A DNA stretch of 64,000 nucleotides from Zygnema cylindricum. Its lineage: Eukaryota > Streptophyta > Zygnematophyceae > Zygnematales > Zygnemataceae. The stretch is taken from the NCBI GenBank assembly GCA_037447655.1, contig JBBHKE010001794.1:13288-77287 (forward strand). Direction: 5' to 3'. Made by a program: the position numbers and the translations under genes. The notes under the pieces were generated by a model. That model was not told the DNA's origin. It saw only the letters and a program-made list of their open reading frames with translations, and did no database searches. This document shows, piece by piece, positions 12,593-25,010 of the stretch. The first letter of the stretch is position 1. Every line of letters begins with the position of its first letter.

Positions 12593-14822
12593 CTCCCTTT
12601 ATTTCTAGTCACTTTTAATTTTAAGTCCAAATTTCTCTCTGCAAAAAATATATTTAGGAGAAGGTACAGGCTTGGTCATCATGTCTGCCACCATCTCACT
12701 GTTTGGTCTGTATTCTAGACTTATTATTTTGTTCTCCACCTTTTCCCTAACAAAGCTATGTCTGATGTCCATGTGTTTTGCTTTAAAATGATGTTTGGGA
12801 TTAGCAGCAATTGCAATTGCTGCTTGATTATCACATAATATTTTTCGAATTCCACTTTTAAGATGCCCAAATTCACCAAGCAAAGATTTAACCCACATCA
12901 ATTCCTTCACAGCAGAGCAAGATGCCATATACTCTGCCTCCACAGTAGACTGAGCAATGACCTTTTGCTGCTTACTGCTCCAGCAACAAGCACCATTCCC
13001 CACATACAACACATATCCAGATGTCCATCTTCTCATCGGAGCATCCCCATAACTGGCAACACTCGAAGTGGTGATGTCAGTGTTTTCCCCACCTAGATGC
13101 AGCCATAGATCCCTAGTTCCTATGAGATATATGAGGAACCTTTTTGCAGCTTCCCAATCCTTTTTGGTAGGAGCATTCAAACTCCTACTTAGCACTCCTA
13201 CAGCTGCTGCCAAATCCGGTCTGGTACAAATCATAAAATATATCAGAATGCCCACTACCTGTCTGTATGGAATTGTCTGCATAAACTTCTTTTCTTCTAG
13301 ACCTAGTTTATCATCTAGAATTAGGATGTCTTCTTCCTCACTCCCCTCACTTCCCTTCTTTAGATCCATGGGAGTCGTGCAACTGTTGGCTTTGTTCATC
13401 TGAAATTTTTCCAACATGTTTCCAATTCTCTCTTTCGGAGTTAGTCTAATTATCCTCCTTTTCCTATCTCTCTCTACTTGTATTCCCAAAATATATCTAG
13501 CCTCCCCCATATCTTTCATTTCGAATCTTCCCTTTAGATCTGTTTTTAGTTTGTTTGTTTTCTTTAATGACTTACTTAGAAGAATAAGATCATCAACGTA
13601 AATTGCAATAAAGATGACACCTTCATCATCTTCAAGAACATAAATTGAATTGTCTAAACTGATGCAAAAGTATCCCAGACCGGTAAGGAACTCATCAAGT
13701 TTTTTGTTCCACTCTTTGGGCGCCTGTTTCAAACCATAAAGAGATTTTAATCAGCCGGCATACCTTACTTTCCTCTCCTTGTTCCACGAATCCTTCCGGC
13801 TGTCGCATTAAGATCTCCTCCTCTAGTTCTCCATGTAGGAACACTGTCTTTATGTCCATCTAGTGTACTTCCATGTCTTCTACAGCTGCCAGACTGATAA
13901 GTATTCGGACCGAGGGAAATCTGACTACAGGAGCAAAGGTTTCTTCGTAGTTTATTCCCTCTTTCTGAGTAAAACCTTTCGCCACTAACCGAGCGTTATA
14001 CGCTCAATTGTATTGTCTGGATTCAATTTTAGTTTGAAAATCCACTTACATCGAATTGGTTTTCTATCGGGTAGACAGTCCACCAGCTCCCATGTATCAG
14101 CCGCCATGATTGAAGCCATGTCTTCATTGATGGCCGTCTTCCACCGGTTTCTTTCCGGACAGTTCATTGCCTCTTCATATGTTTGAGGTTCATCCGGGTG
14201 AGATAGTTTAGTTACCTTGTTATTAACTTGTTTCTCTTGAAGCCTTTTGCTGCACCTTCTCCCTCCCTCAAAATCTGCGGCTGGAATAGATGGTTCTCGT
14301 GGATTCTTTCGATTCACCACGGCTTCTCCCCTGTCCCTCGGATCCATATCCGTTTCCACCACGTCTTCCACTTGTGTCATTGGCGTTTCCAAGTTGAATT
14401 CTTTCTCTATCTGTTTTAAATCTGCAAGGATATCATTTGAATCGGCAAGAGTATCGTCTTCTTGAAAACTCGGATAGTTAGGGAGATGAAAGTCATCAGA
14501 ATTGTTTGACTCAACTCTGATTCTGACTGATTATGAGGATTTAAAGGGATCTACCGACTTCCCTTCATCCATAGCTACCAGATGTTTTACTAATATTATA
14601 TCTTCTCTCTTTAGATCATATACTCTATACCCTTTTACATCCTCATCATATCTTAGCAAGTATCCAAGTTTCCCTTTAGGATCTAACTTCCACTTTGATT
14701 TATCTGTGCCTAAACTAAAGACTTTACTACCGAAAACCTTTAAATGAGATAGATCTAGTTTTCGGCTGGACCATTTCTCATATGGAGTTTGGCCTTTCAC
14801 CGCCGAAGTTAGGACACTGTTT
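12593..14822 (-). pseudogene. Copia element B pol, 5' half missing
   Basis: Minus strand: a 375-residue open frame at 13732-12605 holds the C-terminal reverse transcriptase (AIYVDDLILL) and the complete RNase H (CDNQAAIAIAANPKHHFKAK) to the natural stop. The N-terminal reverse transcriptase is at 14392-13985 and the integrase C-terminus (SHLKVFGSKVFSLGTD) at about 14820-14531. At about 14823 the similarity to C and D stops in the integrase and a purine-rich block begins. Gag, protease and most of the integrase are absent. Frames are broken near 13740-13985 and 14530. Confidence 0.9.
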
Positions 14823-16665
14823 GAAAGGGGAAAAGGGATAGGAAGAGGGAAACGAGGGGGAGAAAGGAATAGAGAAAAAGAGGGAGACACAGAAAACGAG
14901 GAAGTGGGAGATAGAGATAAGGAGAGAAAAAGATGGTGGGGGAAATGCATCGGTAAAGGGAGAGGGGGACCAGGGTTACGGATATCGGGATAGAGAGTGG
15001 GTGGGAGAGAGGAGAGGAGTTGAAAAAGAGTGAGGCGGAAATAGAAGGGAGTAAAGCGGGCGGATGCGTGGAGATGTATACGAGGGAGAGGAAGATGACG
15101 AGGGAGATAAAAAGGGACAAGGAGAGGATAACGGAGAGGGAGATAAAGAGGAGGGAAAGGAATAAGGAGAGGGAGAGGGAGAAAGAGAGGTCGAGAGGGA
15201 GTGGGAGGCGGAAGGGGAGGGGGAGGGCGAGGGAAAAGCTGGGGAGTGAGAGGAGGAGAGGGTGACGGAGGGGAAGGGCGAGAGGGTAGTCGAGGGGCAG
15301 AGGAAGAGGGATGGTGAGGTTCACGTGGAGGGTAATGGGAGAGGGGCGGAGGTGTAGTGGGCAGGCGAGAGTGAGTGGCAAAGTGAGAGGGATGGGAAGA
15401 GGCAGGGGGAGGGAGTTGAAGGTAGAGCCACATGAAAGGGAGGGGAAAGAGAAAGGGATCAAGGGAGGGAATGGGTGAAGGAGAGGAAAAGAGGGGGAAA
15501 GAGGGATTGATACGAAGGGTGAGGGTGGGAGGTAAAATAAAAAGAGGGTCAGGGAGAGAGGGAGAGCGATTAGGAGAGGCAGAAAGAAGTAGAGGAGAAG
15601 AGAGGGAAAGATGCCGGGAGAGGGTGTGAGTGAGGGGGAATGTGAGGGAGAGAGGGCAGGGTGGAGGGTGCGGGGGAGAAGCGAGACAGGAAGAGAGAGA
15701 AGGCGTGGAAGAGAAGTAGGGAGAGGTTGAAGGGAACGGCGAGGGGGGAAGAGGCGAGGCGGGAAGAGGCGAAGGGGGAGGGGAGGATGGAGAAGGAGAT
15801 GGAGGTAAAGTTGGAGGAAGAGAGGGATTGATAGACCGAGGGATTGATAGAGAGGAGGGAGGAGGAACGGTAGAGAGAGAGGAAGAAGCATAAGTGGGAG
15901 ATAGGTAGAGAGGGGGAGAGTGGAGGTGAAAGGTGAAAGGGGCGAGAAGAGAGAAGGGTAGAGAGGCAAGGATGTAAAGGGTGCGAGAGAAAGTGGGAGC
16001 AGGGCAAAAGAGGACGAGAGAGTGTGAGAGGTGGAGAGGCGGAGAGGCGAACAAGGGGTGTGGGTCGGAGGGAGAGAGTGAGAGAAGCGAAGAGGGGGAG
16101 AGGGGGTAAGTGAGCGAAACAGGGGGTGATAGGGGTAAGAGGGGGGAGAGGGGAAGGGGAGAGGTGAGAGCAAGTGGGAGAGGAAAAGGGATGTGGATGG
16201 TGAATGGGGAGGGAGGAGTATAGGGATATTCAATGCGGGAAAAAGAGGACGAGGGAGGATAGGTGTTTGAGTGAAAGGGAGAGGCAGAGGGAGTGGAAGA
16301 GGGAAAGGATGAGAGAAAAGGAGAGAAGGAGAGCGAGGGTGACAGATAAAGGGAGAGGAAAGGGGATAGGGAGAGGGAGAGAGATGGAGATGGAACCGTA
16401 GAAAGCGAATAGAGATAGTGCCATAGGAGAGGGAGTGGAAGGAGAAAGAGAATAAGAGTGAGAGGGAGACGAATAGAGAGAGGGCGAGAGAGGTAGAGAG
16501 GAAACGGCAGAGGGATAGGTATGGAGAGAGAAAGCTTAAAGGAGAGAGAGGGAGAGGAAGAGTGAGAGGGAGGCGGAGAGGGAGAGAAAGATGGAGACGG
16601 AGAGAACGAGAGAGAAAGAGAGGAAGTGTAGTCAGAGGGAGAGGAACAGGGAGGGGGAGGGGGGG
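14823..16665. repeat. 1.8-kb purine-only (GGGAGA-type) low-complexity block
   Basis: The plus strand is almost only G and A for about 1.84 kb, with short irregular units such as GGGAGA, GAGAGG and GGAAAG. No regular long period is visible. The long minus-strand open frames here (474 and 507 codons, rich in Ser, Pro and Leu) come from composition: a pure pyrimidine strand has no stop codons. The left junction lies inside the integrase of element B; the right end runs into the assembly gap. Confidence 0.9.
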
Positions 16666-16675
16666 NNNNNNNNNN
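16666..16675. other. Assembly gap (10 N)
   Basis: Ten N follow the purine block. The missing half of element B does not appear on the far side, so true gap size and adjacency are unknown. Confidence 0.99.
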
Positions 16676-16909
16676 ATGACCTGTTGTAGGGTCTACTCAT
16701 AAGAAGAGATATGATTTAAAAGTTAGAGTCAGACAACGTGCTAAAAGGAAAGTGTTTCCAAATACATACAGAATTAGCGCGACCCTTTTTACATACGTTC
16801 GCCATACTTCAATATTATTAAAAAAATAACACCAGGTAATATATACAAAAGTCCACAAACAATGGTCTGGCCAGGCTTTCCAACCTTGCTGTTTTGCCAG
16901 AAGGGTGTT
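16676..16909. other. Unassigned 234 bp after the gap
   Basis: No coding similarity and no repeat recognised. It sits between the gap and the LTR fragment at 16910-17010. Confidence 0.5.
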
Positions 16910-17010
16910 GGTGGCAGTTATTTTTGCTTAAACACAAAGGGGTCAGGATTATCCTAGAGGCTTCTTGGAAGCTGTCCACTCTGAGGACTTATGGAGGTCT
17001 CAGAGTTTCA
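16910..17010 (+). repeat. 101-bp fragment of a D-family Copia LTR, opposite orientation
   Basis: The reverse complement matches the first ~100 bases of the D LTRs (TGAAACTCTGAGACC... to GCAAAAATAACTGCCACC) almost exactly, then similarity stops abruptly. It interrupts exon 4 of transposase copy 2 at 17011. Its orientation is opposite to elements A, B, C and D. Confidence 0.85.
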
Positions 17011-17756
17011 TTGCTGTCCCAACCGGTCCCCTTGATAAGCCCTCGTCTCTCCGAACAATTGTGGGAAGACCGTTTTGTCGTTCCAACCTTTCGGACCGGT
17101 CTGGTAACAAACACCTGAAAACATATATAATGGACCACAATAAAAAAATTATTATAACTTCATACCGCTTGCATACATTTTTCCCAGCGCGATTAAGACA
17201 TACATAAACCTTTGTGAAAGGAAAATCGTGCAACAGACTGAGATTGAAAATTTAGTATAGAGAAGAATACTCATCTGGGATGTTGTCCAGTAAACCTTGT
17301 ATTGGGTAACTTCGTGCATGATTTGCAAAAATTATCATCGAGCTCACGATCCGTGCGTTAACCCCACCTGTTATTCGAACCATGAGAGTCATGGATTCAC
17401 CTCCTCCGGCGACGTCGGCATATTTCACCACGTCATCCCCTCGAAACCCCAATGTCTTCCCATTGTCTTGATTGACGATCACGTGTGTTTCGTCCATGTT
17501 TTCCACGAGATCTTCATTGAAAATTCCTGGTATACATACGACAACAAACCGAAAATAAACAAATTATTATTTGGTGAGTATATGTCATTAAGTAGGAAAC
17601 AATACGAGATGAAAAATCAATGGAAATAAACAAAACATTAGCATTTTAACTCCAAATTCAAGCGTGGCTTACCGGATTCAAAACCTCGTTTTAGTACGCC
17701 CATGTGGAAGGCTACGGTTTGCTTGATGTAGTCCTCTTTCTCAGGGCTACATTGTA

Positions 17757-17761
17757 GTTTC
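17757..17761. repeat. Target site duplication GTTTC, left of Copia C
   Basis: GTTTC at 17757-17761 and at 24121-24125 directly flank the two LTRs of element C. Removing C plus one copy rejoins the transposase exon 2 sequence. Confidence 0.9.
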
Positions 17762-18786
17762 TACAACTCTGAGACCTCCATAGGTACTCAGAGTAGGCAG
17801 CTTGCTATAAGCCTCTAGGATAACCTTAGTTCTTTAAGCTTTGTCTGAATATTGCTGACACCTTGACAGAATATAGACTGACCAAACTGCACCCCTTGGA
17901 AGGGCTGATTCCTTAGAGTCTGCCACAAAAATAATCCTTGAATTTGCTCCCCTGAGCAGTTAATTATCAATGGTCGAAGATGACCCTTTTATACAAGAGC
18001 TCTCTAAGAGAGAGGCGGCTACCTCTAATTTTCTAAGTTCTTAAACCCCTCTCTAAACCCCCTCCTACTGATGTACGGAGCCAATCAATTGAGTGTGCAG
18101 TACAGAAAGGTACTTGGTTCGAAGTACTTTCTCTAGAGCCATTGTACGACATGGCCAGAAAGACGACGCCTACCATATCCGCGTTCGCCATAGTGTGTCC
18201 CGGAGATGCCGTTATCCAACGTCATGCTGCCACGTGTCACCTGTTGTGGTTATGATCGCAAACCGCCAAATCAACCATTCCGCGATGCCGGCTTCTTTCT
18301 CCGTCGTTAGATTGATGTTGGCCTTAATTTATAGCCGTTAAAATACAAGTACTACATTTCCGGTGTAATTCTATTTTAACTGTGTCTGTGTGATTGTGGT
18401 TTGTTTGTCAGTAAATTGAACTTCTCTATTTCGTCATCTTTAAGTAGTTATCATACCCTATATACTTCAGCATTGGTCTTAGACTACAGGGCAAGACTAA
18501 CAGCTACTTTCACGGATGGTAGGTACCAAGATCAAATCCTAGGTCCGTCAATCATTTTGGTAAGTTTGCCAAGGATCTGCCTTCTGACTCTAGAAGGAGC
18601 ATAGGCAGCCATGGCTCTAGCTTCCTCTCCAGCCTTCAGTGACTACGACAAGTATGGGGGCTAGAGAGAGAAGTTAGAAGCAGGCTCCCTCTGCTTTTTC
18701 CTGCGCCTATTTAAAATCATTTAAATAACCAAGAAAATACCTTTAATTTCAACACTCCCCTTATTTCCTAGTCACTTTTAATTTTA

Positions 18787-21700
18787 AGTCCACATCTCTG
18801 TAAAAAATTAATTTAGGAGAAGGTACTCTTAGTCATCATGTCTGCCACCATCTCACTGTCTGGTCTGTATTCTAAACTTATTATTTTGTTCTCCACCTTT
18901 TCCCTAACAAAGCTAAGTCTGATGTCCATGTGTTTTGCTTTAAAATGATGTTTGGGATTAGCAGCAATAACAATTGGTGCTTGATTGTCACAGAATATTT
19001 TTTGAATTCCACTCTTAAGATGCCCTAATTCACCAAACAAGGATTTGACCCACATCAACTTCTTCAAAGTAGAGCAAGATGCCATATACTCTGCCTCCAT
19101 GGTAGACTGAGGAATGACCTTTTGCTGCTTACTGCTCCAACAACAAACACCATTCCCCACATACAACACATATCCAGATGTACATCTTCTCATCGGAGCA
19201 TCTCCATAGCTAGCATCACTCCAAGTGGTGATGTCAGTGTTTTCCCCACCCAGATGCAACCATAGATCCTTAGTTCCAATGAGATATCTTAGGACCCTTT
19301 TTGCTGCTTCCCAATCCCTTTTGGTAGGAGCATTCAGACTCCTAATTAGCACTCCTACAGGTGCTGCCAAATCTGGCCTGGTCAATTCATAAAATATATC
19401 AGACTGCCCACTACCTGTCTGTATGGAATAGTCTGCATAAACTTCTTTTCTTTTGAACCTAGTTCATCATCTAGAATTAGGATGTCTCCTTCCTCACTCC
19501 CCTCACTTCTCTTCTTTAGATCCATGGGAGTTGTGCAACTGTTGGCTTTGTTCATCTAAAATTTTTCCAGCATGTTTCCAATTGCCTCTTTCTGAGTTAG
19601 TCTAATTATCCTCTTTTTCCTATCTCTCTCTACTTCTATTCCCAGAATATATCTAGCCTCCCCCATATCCTTCATTTCGAATCTTCCCTTTAGATTTGTT
19701 TTTAGTTTGTTAATTTTCTTTAATGACTTACTTAGAACAAGAAGATCATCAACATAAATTGCAATGAAAATGACAACTTCCTCATCTTCAAAAACATAAA
19801 TTGAATGGTCTGAAATGATGCGAAAGTATCCCAGACTGGTAAGGAACTCATCAAGTTTCTTGTTCCACTGTCTAGCGCCTGTTTCAAACCATAGAGAGAT
19901 TTGATCAGCCGGCATACCTTACTTTCCTCTCCTTGTTCCACGAATCCTTTCGGCTGTCGCATGAAGATCTCCTCCTCTAGTTCTCCATGTAGGAACGCTG
20001 TCTTTATGTCCATCTGGTGTACTTCCATGTCTTCTAGAGCTGCCAAACTGAGAAGTATACGGACCGAGGGAAATCTAACGACCAGAGAGAAGGTTTCTTC
20101 GTAGTCTATTCCCTCTTTCTAAGTAAAACCTTTCGCCACTAACCGAGCCTTATAGCGGTCGATTGTATTGTCCGGATTCAATTTTAGTTTGAAAACCCAC
20201 TTACATCCAATTGGTTTTCTATCGGGTGGATAGTTCTCCAGCTCCCATGTATTAGCCGCCATGATTGAAGCCATTTCTTCATTGATGGCCGTCTTCCACC
20301 GGTTTCTTTCCGGACAGTTCATTGCTTCTTCATATGTTTGAGGTTCATCTGGGTGAGATAGTTTAGTTACCTTGTTATTAACTTGTTTCTCTTAAAGCCT
20401 TTTGCTGCTTCTTCTCCCTCCCTCAAAATCTGCGGCTGGAATAGATGGTTCTCGTGGATTCTTTCGATTCACCACGGCTTCTCCCCTGTCCCTCGGATCC
20501 ATATCCGTTTCCACCACGTCTTCCGCTTGTGTCATTGGCGTTTCCAAGTTCAAGTCTTTCTCTGTTTGTTTTGAATTTGCAAGGATATCATCTGAACCTG
20601 CAAGAGTATCGTCTTCTTGAAAACCCGGATAGTTAGGGAGATGTGTAGAAATTAATGGTACATTTTTATTATTTTCTAGGTCTAAATAGAAACATAGACT
20701 GACTTTGAGGATTTAAAGGGATCTATTAACTTTTCTTCATCCATAGCTACCAGATGCTTTACTAGAATTATATCTTCTCTCTTTAGATCATACACTTTCA
20801 CCCCTTTTACATCCTCATCATACATTAGCTAGTATACGGGTTTCCCTTTAGGATCTAGTTTCTAGTTTGATTTATCTGTATCTAAACTGAAGACTTTACT
20901 ACCGAAAACCTTTAAGTGAGATAGATCTGGTTTTCGGCCGGTCCATTTCTCTTATGGAGTTTGGCCTTTCACCGCCGAAGTTAGAACTTTGTTTCTCAAA
21001 TTATTAGCAGAATTCATAGCTTCTGCCCAAAATCTTTTTTCTATCCTTTTATCTAACAACATACTCCGGGCACTATCACTTAGTGTCCTATTCAATCTCT
21101 CAGCAACACCATTCTGTTCCGGGTTTTCTGGAACTGTCTTTTGATGTTGAACACCATCCTCCTTTAAGAACTCCGCAAACTGATTGGAGGTATATTCTCC
21201 TCCATTGTCACTTCTTACTCTCTTTATTGAGGTCTCGTGAAGTTTTTCGACCCATGCCTTATATTGTTTGAAATACTCCGGAGTTTCTGATTTATTTTTC
21301 AGAAAGTATACTTGAAGTACCGAGACCAATCATCAGTAATGGTTAGCATAAATCTTTTGCCTCCGGAAGATGGAACTCTCGCCGGTCCCCAAATGTCCGT
21401 GTGTACCAAATCAAGAAATTTTTCTCCTTTATAAGTTGCTTCCTTTGGGAATGGTAATCAGTGTGCTTTACCTTGAGCACACCCACTATAATCACTCACA
21501 TTATCATTTTCTCCAAAGCGTATTCCTTCAACTACTCCCAACTTTTTCATTTCTCTTAACTTTTCTAGATTCACATGCCCAAGTCTCTTATGTCACAACA
21601 TAATATCATTGACACCAGCATAGTAAAGTTTGAGTTTTTCATTACTTAAAGCAAGCCTGAACATTCCTTGGCTACCGTTCTCAGCAGTGAAATACACATC

Positions 21701-23151
21701 TTCCTCAAAGCTAACTGTAAAGACTCATTTTCTGGTGCTAGTTTCAAATCCTTTATCATTCAATACAGACGTAGAGATAAGATTTTTGTTTAGCTCCGGA
21801 ATAAACAATACATCGGAGAACGTAACTATTGAGGTTTTTCCCTCCACTACGACAATCAGATCTACTGATCCTACATAAGTAGTGGTCACTACCCTCCCAT
21901 CCCCATATTCAATCTCTACTGTAGGGATCATTCTCAACTTAGTAAACAGATGCTTATCTTTGCACATGTGCATAGATGCACGTGAATCAACAATCCAACC
22001 TCCTTCACCTTTCAGTCCACCGAAAGCACATTTCTGCTTTCGTGGAATTTTGACTTCTGTTTTTGCCTCCAACTCCTCATCCAAGAGAAGTTCGTCGTCC
22101 TCCTCATCTGATTCCTCCTCGAGTACCTGTGTGACAAGTGCATTTTTCTTCCCTCGTGTTTGACCCCCGGTCTGCCCCTCCTTTATCCAAAGCTCGGTAA
22201 GTTTGGTACATTCTGCCATGTAATGCCCGGGTTTCTTACAGAAATGACAAAGCCCCTTTGGTCCCCTTGTTCCGGATTCATCAGATTGATTTTTCAGGTC
22301 TCCCCCTCCATGGCTTCCAAAGGGTTTTTGTGAATCTTTGTTTCTCCAAATTGCTCCAGCCGCCAAGGCTTGTCCATTCTTAACTCCCCTCCGGATTTCG
22401 ATTTTATTCTCTCCGACGAGAATCATACCAACTACTGAATTCCATATCCACTTGGAGTCCGGTAGATCCTGTACCCGGTTTACAATGTTCTCATACTCAT
22501 CGGGTAGTTTCATAAGTAAGCAGTGTACCTTTGCCTTCTCGGTTTTTACTTTTCTGCACACTCTAACTCCCTGAAAAGTATAGCCAACTCATTGTAGAAA
22601 TCGAGAATCTTCTCTCCTTTGTGATAGTATCCATTGATCCTTTAGTCTGCTAGCTTTTGTTCCTGAATAGTACCGCTACGGTACATCTTTATAAGCGCAT
22701 CCCACGGATCGGATGCCCTTTCCACTTGCAAATGAGGACCTGCGAGTCCTTGTGTGAGATGACGGAGGGAAAAATGCTTGGTTGCCATGTTGTTGTAGTC
22801 CCAGGTATCGATATCATTCTCCTCATTCCTCGGAATAGGAGACATGAAAGTAGATCCGGTTGCTATAGGTGTGGATTTTTCTTTTTCTTTCCCTTTTTCC
22901 ATCCAATGCTTTCTCCGTCTTCTGATTCCTCTGATGACGGTGGATCTGGTTTCCTACCAAATCTGCTTCCTCCAAACCCTGGAGGAATAGCATGACCGGA
23001 TGGGCGCTTCACTCACCCACTCACTATTCCCCAAAGTCTTTTCTCACATAGGGCTCCCATCATTATACTCTCCTAGTAGATGAACCCAGTCCCATAAAAT
23101 ATGGGCAACCTAGAGGGTGGGCCCATAACCTGCAACTCTGAGACCTCAATA
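18787..23151 (-). pseudogene. Copia C gag-pol, multiply broken
   Basis: Minus strand, in order: Gag (about 23100-22642), Gag with zinc knuckle CHFCKKPGHYMAEC and protease (22561-21725), integrase (21329-20952, including NGVAERLNRTLSDSA), reverse transcriptase (20322-19556; AIYVDDLLVL) and RNase H (19385-18813). The protease active site reads DSRAS where D has DSGAS, a substitution expected to inactivate it. The Gag ATG found in the LTRs of D is ATT in C's 5' LTR (23153-23155 region) but intact in its 3' LTR, so it was lost after insertion. Several frameshifts and stops; not functional. Confidence 0.9.
23117..23130 (-). promoter_or_regulatory. Primer-binding site of element C (half-tRNA type)
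   Basis: Minus strand GGTTATGGGCCCAC, adjacent to the 5' LTR; complementary to the anticodon arm of initiator tRNA-Met. Confidence 0.8.
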
Positions 23152-24631
23152 GGTACTCAGAGTAGGCAGCTTGCTAAAAGCCTCTAGGATAACCTCAGTT
23201 CTTTAAGCTTTGTCTGAATATTGCTGACACCTTGACAGAATACAAACTGACCAAATTGCACCCTTTGGAAGGGCTGACTCCCCAGAGTCTGCCACAAAAA
23301 GAATCCTTCAATTTGCACCCCTGAGCAGTTAATTATTAATGGTCGAAGATGACCCTTTTATACAAGAGCTCTCTAAGAGAGAGGCGGCTACCTCTAATTT
23401 TCTAAGTCCTTAACCCCTCTCTAAACCCCCTCCACTAATGTACGGAGCTAATGAATTGAGTGTACAGTATAGAAAGGTAGTTGGTCCGAAGTACTTTCTG
23501 TACGGCCATTGTACGACATGGCTAGATAGACGACGCGTACCATATCCGGGTTCGCCATAGTGTGTCCCGGAGATGGCGTTATCCAACGTCATGCTGCCAC
23601 GTGTCACTTGTTGTGGTTATGACTGCAAACCGCCAAATCAACCATTTTGCGATGCCCGCTTCTTTTTCCGTCGTTAGATTGATGTTGGCCTTAATTCATA
23701 GCCGTTAAAATACAAGTACTACATTTTCGGTGTAATTCTATTTTAACTGTGTCTGTGTGATTGTGGTTTGTTTGTCAGTAAATTGAACTTCTCTATTTCG
23801 TCATCTTTAAGTAGTTATGGTACCCTATATACTTCAGCATTGGTCTTAGACTTCAAGGCAAGACTAACGGCTACTTTGACGGATGGTAGGTACCAAGATC
23901 AAATCCTGGGTCCGTCAATCCTTTTGGTAAGTTTGCCAAGGGTCTGCCTTCTAACTCTAGAAGGAGCATAGGCAGCCATGGCTGTAGCTTCCTCACCAGC
24001 CTTCAGTGACTACGACAAGTATGGGGGCTAGAGAGAGAAGTTAGAAGCAGGCTGCCTCTGCTTTTTCCTGCTCCTATTTGAATCATTTAAATAACCTAGG
24101 TAATACCTTTAATTTCAACAGTTTCCCCTTTTCTGCACGCACAACAATGTTGTACTTTTCTTGGCACTTTCCCACCTTTTATTGATAATTGGATGCTTTT
24201 CGGACCCATCATTATTGAACCATTCCGGGCCATACTCTTCTCTCCTTCGTCTTATTATACCCCGTGCTATGTCCCTCAGAATTGCGGTGGACATCTTCAT
24301 TCCCGCTTTCTTAAACCGTTCAAAATCCTCAAGTAACTCCTTGTGTATAACCGTGACCCAAGTGGCTTCCTTGCGTCCTTGTCTCGGTAATGCCTTGGTA
24401 ACCGCCAGCGATCTCCTCCCAAAACTCGAAGTCAAAAATTTATGCGTTAACTCTCTTATCCCATCGAGCATGGACCTCCTTTCTACCCACCATCGCTTGG
24501 CTTTTTGATACTCTGTACACAATAAAAATAAAACAAACAATAGATAAAGAATAAGTTTCAAAATGAATGTAGCTACATTACCAACATTTTTATGATGAAC
24601 AACAAAATTTAACGACTAAACATTGACGTAA

Positions 24632-24669
24632 CATAATTAGCGATGACTAATTGTCGTCGCTAATTATGT
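24632..24669. repeat. Imperfect hairpin with AGCGATGAC / GTCGTCGCT arms
   Basis: ACATAATTAGCGATGAC pairs with GTCGTCGCTAATTATGT with one mismatch over a 5-base loop, in transposase intron 1 of copy 2. A second hairpin with AACGACGA/TCGTCGTT arms lies at 24755-24778. Confidence 0.75.
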
Positions 24670-25010
24670 CACGTCACATTGATATTTCAACGTATCCCTT
24701 GACATATACTCGTCTGTGGACTACCCATGATTTTTTGCAAGTTCACATTCCATGCAACGACGACACAGTCTCGTCGTTAAACCGGTAATTACGACTGTCT
24801 GACATAAATGTGACAACAGGAAAACCATAAAAACGGTTAACAATTATTTAACGTACATACGACGAGTAAAGGGAATTGAAGCACGAAGTTAATACACGGA
24901 TAGACAATGAAAAAAAAAAAAAACAATGGGAACACAATGGAGGGTGAAGGAGAAATCGAGTTACCTCCCCGTCAAATGAAGGCCATTAATATGAACATCA
25001 TCATCTCCCA

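Larger units (their letters stand above)
17762..24120 (-). mobile_element. Copia element C, complete with both LTRs
   Basis: About 6.36 kb on the minus strand. 3' LTR 17762-18754 (starts TA, where the 5' LTR has TG) and 5' LTR 23131-24120; roughly 95% identical by eye. The primer site is 23117-23130 and the polypurine-tract complement starts at 18755 (CTCCCCTTATTTCC). GTTTC target duplications flank it. It is inserted in exon 2 of the DNA transposase. Confidence 0.95.

Noticed and set aside
14531-16233. Two very long minus-strand open frames (507 and 474 codons), Ser/Pro/Leu-rich
   Set aside because: They are artefacts of the pyrimidine-only strand, which contains no stop codons; the first is joined at one end to the real integrase fragment of Copia B.
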